Below, in pieces: positions 12,501 to 27,500 of a stretch of DNA of 64,000 nt. The notes beneath the pieces are model-generated. The model saw only the letters and a list, made by a program, of their open reading frames with translations, searched no databases and was not told the DNA's origin. Position numbers and translations under genes: made by a program. The first letter of the stretch is position 1. Every line of letters starts with the position of its first letter. Source of the stretch: Sympetrum striolatum (Eukaryota; Arthropoda; Insecta; Odonata; Libellulidae); the NCBI GenBank assembly GCA_947579665.1, contig OX388347.1:27334562-27398561 (forward strand), written 5' to 3'.

Positions 12501-15500
12501 GGAATGTTTTGAGATGCTTCGGAAGTCAATGTTTCACTCGCTTTACACCTCAAATTATATTCCCCGTCTGCATTTCTTTCTCCCTTGGCTCTACCAATCG
12601 CAGTGAGATCGAGAGTGTGATCTGGAATCGTAAAAGGGATTCCATGCGAGCGTTCCAAACTGGTTTCTACGCCGACGCACCTTCATTTTTTATTCTCCGC
12701 TCTTCGCGATTCATTACTCTCCACCTCCCTCCCACCCTTCGATCCTTCCTTTCTTCGCCATTTTTAACGGTTGTTCCAATTAACCGCGCGCCTTTTCAAA
12801 TTGTTAACTTTTTTCTCGGATCTTCTGCTCCACCGAAGGCTGGGTTCACTGCAGTCCACATGGCGGCCCGTAACGGTCACGGACCAGTCCTAGAAGTGCT
12901 GCGGTCCACGCAGTCTCTAAGGATAACCAGCAAAAAGCTAGGAGTGACAGCACTGCACGTCGCGGCGTACTTCGGACAGGCAGGTGCGTGTCGGAAGATG
13001 AAATGGAAGAAAGACGGCGATAATTTGGGGAAAATTACTTCGCCCACTTTTCGTCAAAGTGGGGGATATTCCGTGGCTTATGGCAGTCGCCATACTCAGG
13101 CCAAAGTCGCATAATGATATCAGTCTCTCAGCGATTCATGACTAAGGACAGTAACTAATGATTAATCGATTTCAAATTAATTATAATATATGACAAACAA
13201 TCCTGGCTGAGCAAGATAATTTCCTGGTAAAATCGATAATAATGAAAATTTAGGGGGAGTAACATGAATAAGTTAAACAATGCTTTATTTATGCCTGGAA
13301 AGTATTATTTGCTGCTTTCAATTTATGAATTAATTCATCACTATGCTAAATCTTTAGAAAATATTTCCATGATAATATATGACTTCATGGCTACTGCTTC
13401 CTTTTATATAGTTGTTAATTATTTGTGAAATCTGTGACGAAATATAAATTGCCTTGGCAGAGCAAAATAATTAATAGGGTTGAGGTAAACAAGTCTTTTT
13501 TCATGCCTCGGAAGTTCTAATTTATGCATTCTACGCATTAAGGAACTCCTCTCCAGGCTTAGTACTTGACAAAATTCCCCGAATCTCCTGAAAGTGGGCT
13601 TCCTTCATAGTATTACTTCATAACTTTATGATTCTTGAATATAACCATTGACAATTGCAGTAGTGAAGCAGATAAATCAATATTATTGTGTGCTAAGTTT
13701 CATGGTTTTTGATTATTATTTTCACAATGTACGATTGCCATTAGCGGTCCACGATACTCTATTCTAAAGTAGCATCAAATTAAAATTATGTACTGATATT
13801 TTAGAGACTATAAACTTATAAATCTATTGCTATGTTTCAAAAGGTTTATTTCCAAAAGCGAAACTCATTCAATTGCTGAACAAAATATTGCAATTCGTGT
13901 GTTTCGGTTAAATAATCAAACTCACCGCCTAAAAAAAGGTAATTTACGGATCGTAAAGCTTTGTCGGAAGTCAAACAGCCGCATTGGCTAAAGAATTTGT
14001 CCTCTGAGTTCACATCGTCACACGTGACAAATACAATCCAATCCAGTTCAACTCATTCCAACCTGCGAACCAGTTACTCGCGTGACAAAAAATTGCTGCG
14101 GATGACGAGTGTCATGCGTGACTGAAACAGCTGTTTTGTCAGACGAAAGCAATTGTCAAGCATGACGTAAAGTCCCGGTTACAGATTCTCTGCGAAAAAA
14201 ACTTAATCCTTTTTCTCCTTCCATCACCTTGTCATTCGCAAGGTTCATCATGAATTGACAAGAAAAAGAGTGTGTTGTCCTTTTATCTCTTACAGGGAGA
14301 GGGTATGATCTCTATCACTTCATATTTTTCTTTTATTTTACATTATTTTTCGTTTTGGTTTGACATATTTTTCTACTTTTTATCACGAAAAACTTTTCAG
14401 CGTCCACTGGCGCTAATACTAAAATATAAAGTTCACAATTATCAGAAATCAATTTTGTAATGGTTGAAAACAAAACCAAATTACTGCACAATTTGTTAAT
14501 CAATGATTTGAATTATAGAGATATTTTAAGTCCAGCTCTAATCATTCATTATTCTTGAAATTCTGAAGCACTTTTTTTATTCTTACTTATAGCGGAAACC
14601 ATTTAAAACTGAATTATTGGCTACGTAAAGTAGCAATGGTTTTAGTTCTTTATTTATTGATATTTTTCTTCCGTTTTTATTAATACCTTGTATACCTTGA
14701 TTTTTTCTTTGAATTATTTCTTTTTATTTTTTCATTTTCTGCAGAGATCTTTCACAGAGAGAGTAATTGTCCCGACGGCAAACATTCCTACCATATTTAG
14801 TTCTCAAATGGCTTTTATAACTGTAAACGTAAGTATTATAGTAGTAGTAGATTCTATAGAAACATTCTTTTAAATATTAAGATATATCGTGGCATGGGTT
14901 CTATAATATTGAGGTTTTAGAACGAATTGAATGATCAAAAGCAGTGGCACCATTTTAGAAAAACTATCGGTGAATATACTTAATACACAATGCAAAACAT
15001 TTGTTTATGATTATATTTACACATGATGATTTTTACCATGTAGGGGATTTGAAATATAATATTAAGAACCCTTGCCGTATACAAAATCATATAACTTAGT
15101 AGTTTTCGGCTAGATTCTTATGCAAACAAATGTGCTTCTATACATGATTATTATTATATTCCTTAAAGTTGATGAAATGAAATTAATGTGCGACTTTTTC
15201 ATTTCATGCTGGTTTCAATTTTTAAAAATACAGAAGAGCAGATCAGTAAGTGGTTTAAGTGTTTGTGCTATCAAGTACCTTATAGAAGCCATCATCGTTA
15301 TTTTGTTCCAAATTTTGGTTTTTGTTGGCACTTTTATTTGAAGTAGAAGTATTTATTTATCATTTCGTACAGAGAAAATATGATTTTATTTAAACGCTTA
15401 GAGAAAACTTGTAGAAAATACTCTTTGCCCCTCAACTCAACTGATTCGCAAATTTGAACATTATAAGCTTTCGAAATCAACGAAGGAAAAAAAACAATAA

Positions 15501-18500
15501 CACCTAAACATTTTCCTTGCAATGCAACAGAAAAAAAAACAATCAAAAAAATTACTCACATTCTCAGCGAAGAATAATTCAAATACCAAAAATTTTGCGC
15601 AAGTGTTAAGGGGCTAAAGATTGACCAAACACCGATATAGACACCATCTCAACACGAACTTTTGCATTAGTCCACACCAATCACTTAGATCTCAACATGT
15701 AGACTATGAATAACTTGATGCACGTAGATACCATATTGCTGCTAAATACTACAGGCTTTTAGTAGCGACACTCATTTCTCCTTTCGTAAGAAAGTTGAAG
15801 AAGCCATCTCACCCAGAACACCACACCTGTTGTTTCTCTAGCCTCTCATCCAATTAGATGAAGACTAAGCATCCATTGCCTCCGCAGCTTCCCTGCCTGA
15901 GTCTCGGGATCCACTCCAAAATCCTCTTTCGTTCCAGATACTGTCCGGGAGCTTCTTCAGCACATCCCGGGAACCGTGAAGTCAGACCCTCCGTCGGGTG
16001 CGTCTCTCATACCTGAGCTCGCACAGGAGTCTGGGATGACTCCCCTCCACCTGGCGGCCTTCTCGGGAAACGAGGGCGTGGTTCGACTACTGCTGAATTC
16101 CGCCGGGGTGCAGGTCGACTCGGCTACCACGGAAAACGTGAGTTGGGAAAGGAGAGAGTCTTCAAAGGGGTTAAGAGACCCTCCCAAGGACGGTTGAGGT
16201 TTAGCCGGAATGAAAATGCGTTCCGCTTTTCAGGGGGAATCTTCATCGGAAGGATTTTTTGTCTAGAGGTGCTTTAATGCTTCCCCCTTCTCGTTCCCTC
16301 GCCGAAAGCCTTCGAGAGGCTCTTTGTTTACAATTTCGGGGCTTATTTTCATCGGCACTTGGTCGATCCCGTCCGTTTGATTTTCGTTGGCCCCGCGTCT
16401 GTACAGCTGCTTCCGAGGCAAACATTTCTCTTCGCAGATGCAAGGAACTTCTTCGATGTCAGTCATAATAAAGCTTTCAGGCATAAAAAGAGGAAAATTT
16501 CAAATGAATGCATTGGGAGACAATCCAATATTCCACCTAGATTCACAATGCTACTAAATTTCAAGATATTTATCGCCTACGGAAAATAAAAATTCAGATT
16601 TAGCTAAAGCAATTTTTTCTCGTTAAAAGTAAACGCGAGCACTTGTTCGTACCTCTGATTTTCGAGATTGGCGAAAGAAGCTCATGTCTTGGGTAGAACG
16701 ATTTCCCGACGGATGCACTTATAATTAGAAGTTGGGTTGGGGGATGCTCGGGCGTTAAAAATTCAAAGGAAATCAATTAATATGCTATCGATATTAGGAG
16801 AGGAATAAAATAATTCTTTCCATGCAGTGTCCACAAGGATATTTTTGATTAACTAAAGTTAATTTACGAGTTTTACAATTTTAGTGAAACCTGCTCTCAA
16901 ATGGTCATTAGTAAATTATCCATGAAAAGGTGATCTCATATTTAATATCAATCAGTGATTTCTATGGACATAGTTTCTCGAGTCATACCTTAAAACTGAT
17001 TTGATTACTATTCATTATCGAAACATATAATGAAATTATCTTCGTTTCAGAGCTATCAAACTGTGATCTCATATTTAATATCAATCAGTGATTTTTATTG
17101 ACATAGCTTCTTGAGTCATACCTTAATATTGATTTTATTAATATTCATTATCGATACGTATAATGAAATTATCTCCGTTTCAGAGCTATCAAACTCGACG
17201 CATATTCTCTTTTTCAAAATAAAATAAGTGTTTTCATGTCGTTCAATTATTTTTCAATGCCATTTTATACTGATGAAATAACTTTCATTAGTTAGCGATG
17301 ATGGCAGTTTCGATTCTTTTGTTATTTTTGGCCTTCATTTGCAATTATCAGCCCCTCCGGGTGATAACAACTAAATAACCTAAGGCATGTCTTGCTTATC
17401 GTCACTTCCTCACCTAACCGTTTTCTTTGGAACAGGGCTACAACCCGGTACACTTGGCCTGTTTCGGGGGCCACATAACGGTTCTCGGATTGCTCCTGGC
17501 GAGGTCGGCCGATCTGCTGATGAGCGCAGATCGCCACGGGAAGACTGGCTTACACATAGCAGCCACTCACGGCCACTACCAAATGGTGGAGGTGCTACTT
17601 GGCCAAGGAGGGGAAATCAACGCTACTGATAAGGTGAGGCGTGCAACTCCTTCTAACGACAATGCCATTTTTGCATGCTAAAAGAGTTTTCATTCTTGAC
17701 CATTGACACTTCTCGAATATTTTTGTCTCCTGATGGCAAGGGCATCGATGGAATTACGATGGACGCATGGAACCCCTGCAACCGTCTACAATTGCGTCTT
17801 TATCAAACGAATGTATATCTGTTGAATTTTTCGGAATAATACCAAACTCAATTAGAATATCTTGGGTCAACTCACGCTCATTTTTCTATTGAGTATTCAA
17901 TATTATTGTATTTCGCGTGATTAGTCCAAATATATACATCATAATCTTTCAGTTTCGTCTTTGATATTGTATGATATTATCTGTCTGTGATATTATTCCA
18001 CCAAGTTCGCCGATTGAATTTTTCCCATGATTGTTTCAGTCAATTACGTATCTTGAATCAAATTCAAAAGTGAGCAATAAGTTTTACTCGTATTACTATC
18101 ATGGTATGTACTACTATTATGAAACTGAGCAAATAGATAAACGCAAAGCACCTAGTTCTGTTTATTAACTATACTTGAAGCATCACCAGTTAATGAAATT
18201 ACGGACGTGTTTATTTGAATACAATTGTTATCATCGATGTATATACTAATATTGCACATCACATTGAGCAATAAAAATATATCAGGGGCCTTATCATATT
18301 TTATCAATTCAGTCATGAATTAGATAGATAGATATTAGAGAATGCTAGTAAATTTATATCGATTATTCAAAACTGACTTACACAATTTATTCACGATATT
18401 TTTCGAAATTCATTTCATTTTCAGACGATGATAGCTAATACAGAGAGATCATATTATCATTGTTTCCTGAAATCGAAAATCCTGTTGGGTCAATCGCTAC

Positions 18501-21500
18501 TGGAGAGATATAATTCCTCCCTTTGATTCCATAATTTAAATTTATTTTATCTTTGATGAATTATCAAACCACAAGAAGCAGCCATCCTCTTCAAGTGGAA
18601 AGGTAAACTTTGCCATTGCCTACAAACATGGCTAATTAATTCAGTCACAAGGTTCTCCAAACATCTCGTCCGGCCCACCGCTCTAATCACTTCTGTTAGA
18701 GCTGTTCCTCTGATAAAATAGGAAGGACATGGAAGGTCTATTTTCCTTTCGCATAAGGATCATGATCGGAACATATACATAGCTTTAGTTTGATTGAGTA
18801 AAATCAAGCATTTGTTTTCTAAGAATGTGTAAACAATACCTTCACTCACAAAATAAATGGGACAGATGTGTTCGCAGGGTTCCCAAGGGAGAAGTTTATC
18901 CAATCCCCGCTCATTTGATCTTGCTTTCTCGAGCATTAATGTTTTCCCACATGACAAAGATGTCTACACGGAGAATGTGAAACGTCTGTAGTATTTTGCT
19001 TTCCCACCCAGCCATGTAATAATGGAGAAAATTCATTTTCCCGGAGAATCTGATTCTGGAATAGATCCAAGTTCCATTTCTTTCAACTGAAATCGATAGA
19101 AATCACCAGATGTTCCCACCACGATAAAACACGGCGACTCGATCGGAAATTTTTGCCTCCGTAATTTTGAAAGAGATTCAATCTTGACCTTTCGGAAATG
19201 GGTTGAGTAGGTTCGCATGTTGATTCTCATATCGGAGATCATTCTTTGTCTCGTACTTCTACCTTGTCGAGAGTTCTCAAAGACTCGTTGTACGCGCTCT
19301 CTTCAAATCCTCCCTCTGCTCACTCAATTTCCAATTTATCTTGAATGGTTTGTCCTTTGGCTCGATTTTCAATCATATACAGTGTATAAATGTGCTGCTC
19401 TACCTACAAATCTTGAATTAATTCTAAAAATACCTATTTAAACAAACATAGTGTGATGGAAGTACTTGAAAATTTCGCTTATGCTCTAAAAATCGATAGC
19501 ATTCTACCAGAGGCGTACGAATATTACTTGAGTCTGATTTTTTATTTATTTTAGTCACGAATCAAGGTTATTGGTTTTTCATTTAAATCACAGTTTAAAA
19601 TATTATTGAAAAAATCTTTAAAGTATTTTTCCAAAAATTGATTCTTCGCATACTCTTAGTAAAGTTGTCTAAGTTTGGAATAGATCTAAGTTCCATTAAA
19701 TATAATGTTTACATGCTACTATACCTACCATAATTACTGATTCTCTGTTGTGCATCGGAAAACTTGTTGAATTTTGCTAATCTTTTATAATGGTGTTTGA
19801 TAGTGGTATGACAGATTCGTCATATATTGAATACATATTTGGAAAAAATATTTCTGAATAAATTCAAAAGCTCTTTCAAGCGGAGTTCAGTTTCTTTTAT
19901 TTTACGACGAATCGTTTTGAATTTTTATTTTGATAACATTCGACAAAGCAATATCTCCAAGTCAGATAAAATTAACGCTTTCAATTCAAAATATTTTTCT
20001 TTGAAATAACACTGACGCAGTGTGCTATCTTATGCGCTTTGAACTTCGGTTTAAGTCATCTGTTATCGATATTTGAAGCCAGTCTACATTTGAAATGTAC
20101 ATATAAGCAGAATGGAAATAATTTAGAAAAGCCGATCCAGATCGAACTCATTTCGAACGTTTCATAAAAGCACGTCTACGCAATTTATTTTACCCTCTGT
20201 TTATCGGAAGAACTTGTATTCTTATTTCTTATTCCGAGCCTTTTAAGTCGCAAACTTTATCTCAGCGGATATCCGATCAATAAATTCAATGAGGTCGCCT
20301 CTCCTGTCAATACACACTCCAGATTTATAAATAGTTTTATGATGAAAAACCAACATGTGAGGATTCCTTGGGCAGAGAAATGTTTTACGCTTCCCATACC
20401 GTCTTTCCATGCTTCAAATTTCAGGGTCGCATAAAAACCGGAATTTCTCCGACGGATATCTTGAGTGGGAAGTATATATCCCTAAATTCACTGAATTTCG
20501 TAGATGAGGAAACTACGTCGCAAAAATACGTTCTATTTTTCCCCGCAAGTAAAAATAATTCATTTCGAATTCTAATAGAGTTATAAGAAAGCTCTACTCA
20601 GGGCACACTTCTCGAAAGCATTTTAAAGTTACTTCTTAAATTATCTATTGCCACAATATTTAGGCAAATTGTTAGCTGACTTAGCGCTTATATATTTGCG
20701 ACTTGTATTTTAATTTATTGCAATCCAACAAATGAATTTTTGAGCCAAACTTAGTAAGCTAGTAAGTTAAAGTTAAGTTAAAATATTTATTAGGGTTTAT
20801 TTTATTTCGACGACGTCACTGATAATAGATTATACAATGAATAAATTGATTATTCCAAATATTTTTTATTCATCTTCGTATTTTCCGTGCAATGATATCC
20901 TTACGGAATCAGTTCACATAATTAGAAAATTGAAGGTATGAATTCACCGCACATCTTCAGGAAGTTCATAAAACCTAGAAGTTACAAAATACTAAATCAC
21001 AGAGGTGCTTTTCAATGACTAGACTAGCATTGATTCCATTATTCACTGAGGAAATGCCCAACCACAAAGTGTTAATAAAAGAATGATAGAAATTAATTGA
21101 AAAAAATTTACAGGCATTATGAGGGTGTATTTTCCTAGAACGTCTTCTCACTGAGATGTTGAAACTGAATAAATAACACTGCAAGAATAGCTCTCGTGTT
21201 CGTTTAAATCATATTAATCATATTTTATTAAATAAATTAGTTATTAATTAATAATACTCATCCTAATATGATTTGTGCTCTGCCATTTTGTAATCAACTT
21301 CACGAGCAACGGTCTTTAATCAACTTCACGAACAACAACAACTACTTGATGGTTCCGTGAAATTCTATTCTAGCAGTCATATCACGAAATCGAGTAATTT
21401 TAAAGCTAGAGTAGATGAGAAGGTTGAAGACAAAAGATACAAACTAGTTCTATCAATATAGCTCAGGTTTCTCAGAGTACACCTTAAGACGCAACTCGGT

Positions 21501-24500
21501 TATTCGCTTGTATGATATATCTCATGAAATAATAAATTATCAAAAAAAGTCTACCGTTTTTAATTCATAGGATTCATAAATGTAAATACATATTAAAATT
21601 GTATCCCGAAAAAAATGTTTGTTTCATTTACACATTCTTTTCTCAGTAGTAATAGTTAAGCAAGCTAAAGAATATAATTGTGATTTCAATTTACTAGGCC
21701 AACAAGATAGCGAGTTGTATATAGTCAAACCATGCATATTTCACATGTATATGTGTATTACTTGTAAACTTATACTTGAATCTGCTAAGACCCAAAATCG
21801 CACATATAACGAGAAAAGGATATTAGGAATGACAGAATTCCTAAACATAGGAATTATATGAAAATCTGTCAATTGAGTCAAATCCTCATTATTAGCTGAT
21901 ATTTCGATTTAGCACAATAACAGATTCTTGTCTCTCTTATTACCTGACTAAGTTCCTGGGTGTTGACTGCAGATTATTTTGTCAGTCTAAGCTACCAAGA
22001 GATAAAATAATTTAGTTTTTCAATGATTCGTTACTTAGTTGAACTATTACGTAAGTAATTTTTATAAGATGAGAATTAATAATGTCTACATTTTAACCCG
22101 CCTCAACAAAGAGATGGCTTCAAGCTAAACCTTCCCTTTAAGAATCGTCACAAATGGACGAATACCATAGGGATTGGTGCTATATCTTCTTTTTCCTCTC
22201 CTATAGAATGGCTGGACTCCTCTGCATTGTGCTGCGAGAGCCGGCTTCGGACACGTCGTTAGACTTCTGGTGGAGAGCGGAGCGTCACCAAAGAGCGAGA
22301 CCAACTACGGCAGACCACCAATTTGGTTCGCGGCCTCTGAGGGCCACAACGACGTCCTCGAATACCTTATGGGCAAAGAGCACGACACGTACATGCTGAT
22401 GGAGGATAAAAGGGTAAGCAGAAGCTCAGAGACATTTTTGGCTGCGGGGTAAATGCGACCGCGCTATGTCTGAAAGAATAAATGCGTTATTTCATCTGTA
22501 TTCGAATGATATGCGGTTTTAGGAGGTTAAAAAGTCTCTATATAATTGCAAATGTATAGTGCCTGATTGGCTTACGAAATGAAAGAAGTCATAACGACCG
22601 TAAAGAAAGAAATGATAGATTTATTTTCATCACTTGATTCATTTTATTCTTAATAGCAATTATCTTGATTATACGTCTATTATACAATCCAAGCCTCTCC
22701 TCTTTGCTACCTCATAACCTTGCTATAACATTGTAACATTGTTATAACATGGAGAGAGTTTGCGATTGTTTAGTCTTAGTCTATTGCCTATTCAGTTCAT
22801 TCTTAGTCTATTGCCTATTCAGTTCATTCAATGGCGTTTATTTATTCTATTTATTTTATGCAGAAATTCACATCAATAAATGAAATTATGGCAGCTCATA
22901 GAATCTTCTATTTATCGAATTATTGAAATCACTGAATCTTCTCCAATTCAAAGCTACGACGAAAACGGATAACTAGAGTTGCACAGGAACTCCCCACAGG
23001 TGAGGAACCTGCGGTCTATCCGTGGTTTCCCGAAGCAGATGGACGCATTCAAATAAAACGTTTCCCGCATTCCTTTATTAAGAAAAATTAAAATCGTATT
23101 CCTAGGTTTCTTGGCGTATAAATGGGGTTTCTCTCACACTCTTTCGATGTTTAACTATTTGAGTTAATTCAAAAGGCTACACAAATGCAGTCCAAGTTGT
23201 AGTTGACACCTAATGGCATTCAAAATGCGGCAAATTATGATAAACAAATAATAATTTCTTATGAAACCAAATAGTACTCAAATGCAGTATTTCGGTGTTA
23301 AATGGCTCTATATATTCTTTGTTTTAACTACATTTGGCTAAGAAGCCGCAGGTTGCTCATTATTTAAACAAGCTCTTTTTAGTCTTCTACCGAAATAGGT
23401 TAACCTAAAATTTATCTTTGAAATATGATACCCATAATCAAAATTAAAAACACAGAAATTATTAAAATTTCAAGTTACTACTATATGTAGCAGCTGAAAC
23501 GTTATTGAAATAATACGAGCGAAGTAGGTTGGAATGGGAATTGAGTACATTTTTATCTGGAAATTGGAACGACAGTTTGTCTCTCGAAAAGTTATTAATC
23601 ATGTAATCGATTGTCGACTGCATGTTCCTGTAATAGTCTTCGAAGAAGTTTTGTATGTCTTTTCGCTAGATTTTGCTTCTTTAATTTCGCTTCCGATTAA
23701 GTGCAATACGTAAAAAAGGACCGAATTAAAAAGATTATCAAGTCCCAATTTTCCCAAAATAAAGTCTTTCTGCATTCTTTCTCCCAATTCGTCCCCTCTC
23801 GCATTCACTTCCTCTGAGGACCTTTTTTAAAACTTCGTTGTGTTCTAGTGGCGCGTACTCTCTCGCTTCGTGACACATACCGTTTTTCATTTCTTTTTTC
23901 CGCTCTTATCTCCCGCAAAATTGCCAATTCCCTCTCCTTTTTCCTTTCCCTTTTCTACTCTTCTTTTTCCTGCGTGTTCACCGCCGCCAAGAGCAATTAT
24001 CCCTCTCGAGTAAAGACACCTCGCTGGACGGCGGAGAGAAGAAAAATGCAATTTGAAAAAGCCTCAATTTTGAGGTTCAGAGACGCCTCATTCTTTCAAT
24101 TAATTAGATTTTTTTCTGCGGTAGAGGCACCCAACTCGTTTTTTGTGTATTGTGAAATGTCTCTCTAAATGAAAATGAGAGCAGAAGTTACGGCTTATCG
24201 ATTTCGAGATCTACATCGTATCGTTTGAAAAAGTCAAGTGTTACTGATATGATAAGATTCTTTGTAATCTGATGTACCTGATATGAAATATAATCCCTGG
24301 GATTTTGTTTCATTCAATGTGGTAAACACTCTTTGTTCGTGTTTTATAATTAATTTAATAAAGTCCATTTTTGTTGTTTTTTTCCTTTATCTAGGATTGG
24401 ATTTTAAACTATCAAGATCTCATTCCTATTCTCACAGATTAAATAGTTATTCATCCTATTCCTAAGATAAACTAAAACTTTTTCTCAGAGTATGCTTTCT

Positions 24501-27500
24501 TTTATATGGGGAAGGTCGCATTTTCATCTGAACGAAAAAATTAATTTACAATTTCCTTGGGATAACATGGTAAACGATTCGCAACGATCGACTCTAGACT
24601 CCGTGCGGTGGTAATGAAATAAAGTTGGCTTTTCCTAGGCATAAATGAAACTCGGTTACCTAAAGCTCTCACGTCAAGTCATACGCTGAACTCATGTATA
24701 TCGAACGCTAAATTCTCGCGGGATAATTTTCAATTAATGGCTCTAAGGCTGCATGGAATGTCTCTTTCAATTAAGTCAGCTGCATATTTACTCGAGTGCA
24801 GTGAATTTTTACTGAGCTTAATTCCATTAAAAGCACAATTTTGTTCGCATCTTCAGGTGGGAATACAAATTCCGATTAATTAAAAAAACTAACTCCTACT
24901 TTACATTTTCAATCGAAGGTTGGATAAAATTTACTTCGTATGGTCCCAAGAAATAGTGTAAACTAATGACTACACTGCGAAAATTATTGAAACATCATTC
25001 GAATTGGTAATTATGCGTTCATTATAATTTTAAAACATTTCTTCGAATTCACATCAAGATACCGCAAACTATTTTAATTTCTAAAGAATTCAGCACTTGC
25101 CTTGTCACTTCTTATAATCCAATTTATTAGAAGAATAACTCCTCTAATTCAGTATTTCTCATTCTAGTCCCATTTACTATCACATACAAAATCGATTATT
25201 TCTCGAAAGTCTCCAGAATCAAAAAATGACACTGTCTAATGAAAAACTCTTCGGAGAAAATTGTATCAACCTATATGGTTACTGTTATTGACTGAAGCAT
25301 AAAGTCAGTAAGGCTTTATGCTCAGTAAATCAAAGAACGTATGATGATTGTTTAGGATATGTTAAGGAAGATTTCCGCATTTAAATGAATTGGGTGAATA
25401 CCATCTCATCCATTACTATTCGACTTCGGCGATATCTCTACCATTTTGTTTGGATTCGTATGAAACCCAATGTCAAGTCGTTATTGATAGAAATTAATCA
25501 AATAGAACATTTACTTCGCAAAGATTGGGGTTCGTATTACAAAAGATACTCGAAAAACAAATTAATATATTTCAAATAATAATAATAATTTTTATTTCAC
25601 TCAGAAAGTACAGTCCTGGCCAAAATTAACGCAGCACCGGCCGTAAGGATCGCTAGGGAGGTGCTGCGTTAATTTTGGCCAGGAGTGTACATAATAACAG
25701 AAAATAAATACAATTTGTTGAATAAAATCATGAAATCTGAAGAAATCATGTTTAGCGATTGTAAAAATATAAGTGTATAATTATTAGTATGAGTGTGATT
25801 TTTCCTCTTAGATGTACAACTTTTTATAGAGTTAAGGTAACGAAATACATTTCAGATTCATATATTGTCCTTGGACTAAAACTTCCGAGTTTCGGAAATT
25901 TATTCCGGTGATTTGTTTGCCCATTCCCGAAACCCTCCAAAAATAGCCAATCGATGCAAATGGCTCGGTGTGCTCACCCGACGTTACTTAATTTAATGGT
26001 TTTCCTCCTCGCAACCCACCTAAAGGTAATCCTTTCGGAAAAAATGGCATGCACACCATACCGTCCCTAATTTATTAAAATTCCGATGGAATTCGGGAAG
26101 AAGGACACTAAATGGGAGAGGAAGAGAAAGAGGCACGATTATTTAAGAAATTTTATGTGTGGCTTAAGTATCTGTTGGGACCAAGATCGGACACAAGGGA
26201 AGGAGACGAAAATAGGACGGAAGAATTCGGGATGTGGGTGTGAAGAAAGGGGAGTTGGATGCTTTGAGAGAGGCTTTGTGGGGTTCGAATCTTAAGGAGA
26301 CTGTCTCGAGGATTACTTGAGAGAAGAGGGCGATGGGTGGGTTCCTCCTATCGATTCGGGATGTTTACGCGTATATTGCTTCCCCTTCCATGGACATGGA
26401 TCTGATTTGCAAATACGTTACTATTCGCGTACAACGCTTTCCTTATTTGCTGGAAAACGCAGAGGTATCCGGTGAAAAGAGAGACAAATACGGAAATACG
26501 AACCTTGTCGAAAATACTTCATTGGCGATCCATCGTCGACTTGTTTTATCAATTTTATCGAACAAACTTTCACGGTAAATATTTTTGGGCCGCATTTTTC
26601 CTGAGCGTTCTATGTATCATCATATTCTCTGTGCCTTTTTATTAAAATAAGACCTTAATGTGAATATTTCCGATTGAAAATCGGTTCAAATGTATAAATA
26701 CCATACCAAAAATTACCACTAATTTTCCGTTAATTTTATGAAATATTAATAAATTTAACTATCTGTTCCTTTGACGTTTATGTTTTAATTTTCTCAAATC
26801 TAAAATTTCTTCTCTCTGATTAGTGTTAAACCTTTTCTTAAACCTCAAATCAGAGTTTAAACTCAAGTAAGATATCTTTCATAAACATGCTTTTTTATTT
26901 TAATTTCATTACTATCTATTTTTTAGATTGTATGTTCATATTTTTGGAATCTCAATTATCAATGGATGATCAATTCCATCCATTAATTTTCTGGAATTGA
27001 AATTACTTCTTTTGTAATGATTTCTTACGAAAGTTGCAGATTTTTTTGCAAGAAATCATTTTACCTGTAGGTACTTACTGAAAACATCTAAGAATAGCAT
27101 AAACAAGTTCCGGAATGAATTTTTACTTAAATTTTGCTTTCTACTCTAAACTCCTGCGATGTTTTAAAAAATTTAATCTTTCATTCATTATTGTAACTCA
27201 GATATTAGTTCCTCCGGGGGTTTCGGCAAAACTCTTTTCAAATTTATAAAACAGGTAGAAAAAAATGTTTTAAGCTAGACCAAGCTAGCGTCACTATAAA
27301 CTCCATCCCCAATGCTCAACTACAACCCTTTCATAACAAACACGCATCCCCTAAGGATAATATATTCAAATGCCTCCTTTTGGCTCTGTAATTTGGACGT
27401 TTCGCGTAAAACACCACAATCAGTTAGCTGACGGGCACAAGGCACGGTTTCTTATCTGCGGAAGGAAACAAGCTAATGAAATGAGCTTGGTTCCAACAAC

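Larger units (their letters stand above)
8412..12838 (+). other. nompC: nompC intron, 4.4 kb
   Basis: This intron holds the reverse copy of a dispersed repeat (about 8940-9045), a tRNA-like SINE (about 10570-10760) and a LINE 3' tail (10801-10995). AT-rich palindromic sequence lies around 10325-10390. ORFs at 11187-11519, 12326-12658 and 12509 onward have no recognisable product, apart from the true exon at the end of the last one. Confidence 0.9.

Noticed and set aside
12509..12838. N-terminal extension of the ankyrin exon starting at 12839
   Set aside because: The frame is open, but the translation does not resemble NompC and a pyrimidine-rich acceptor precedes AGFTAVH.
26086..26340. Possible LINE coding fragment
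   Set aside because: The AG-rich sequence has short stretches resembling retrotransposon proteins (LFKKFYVWLKYLLG), but no ordered set of motifs that could be defended.
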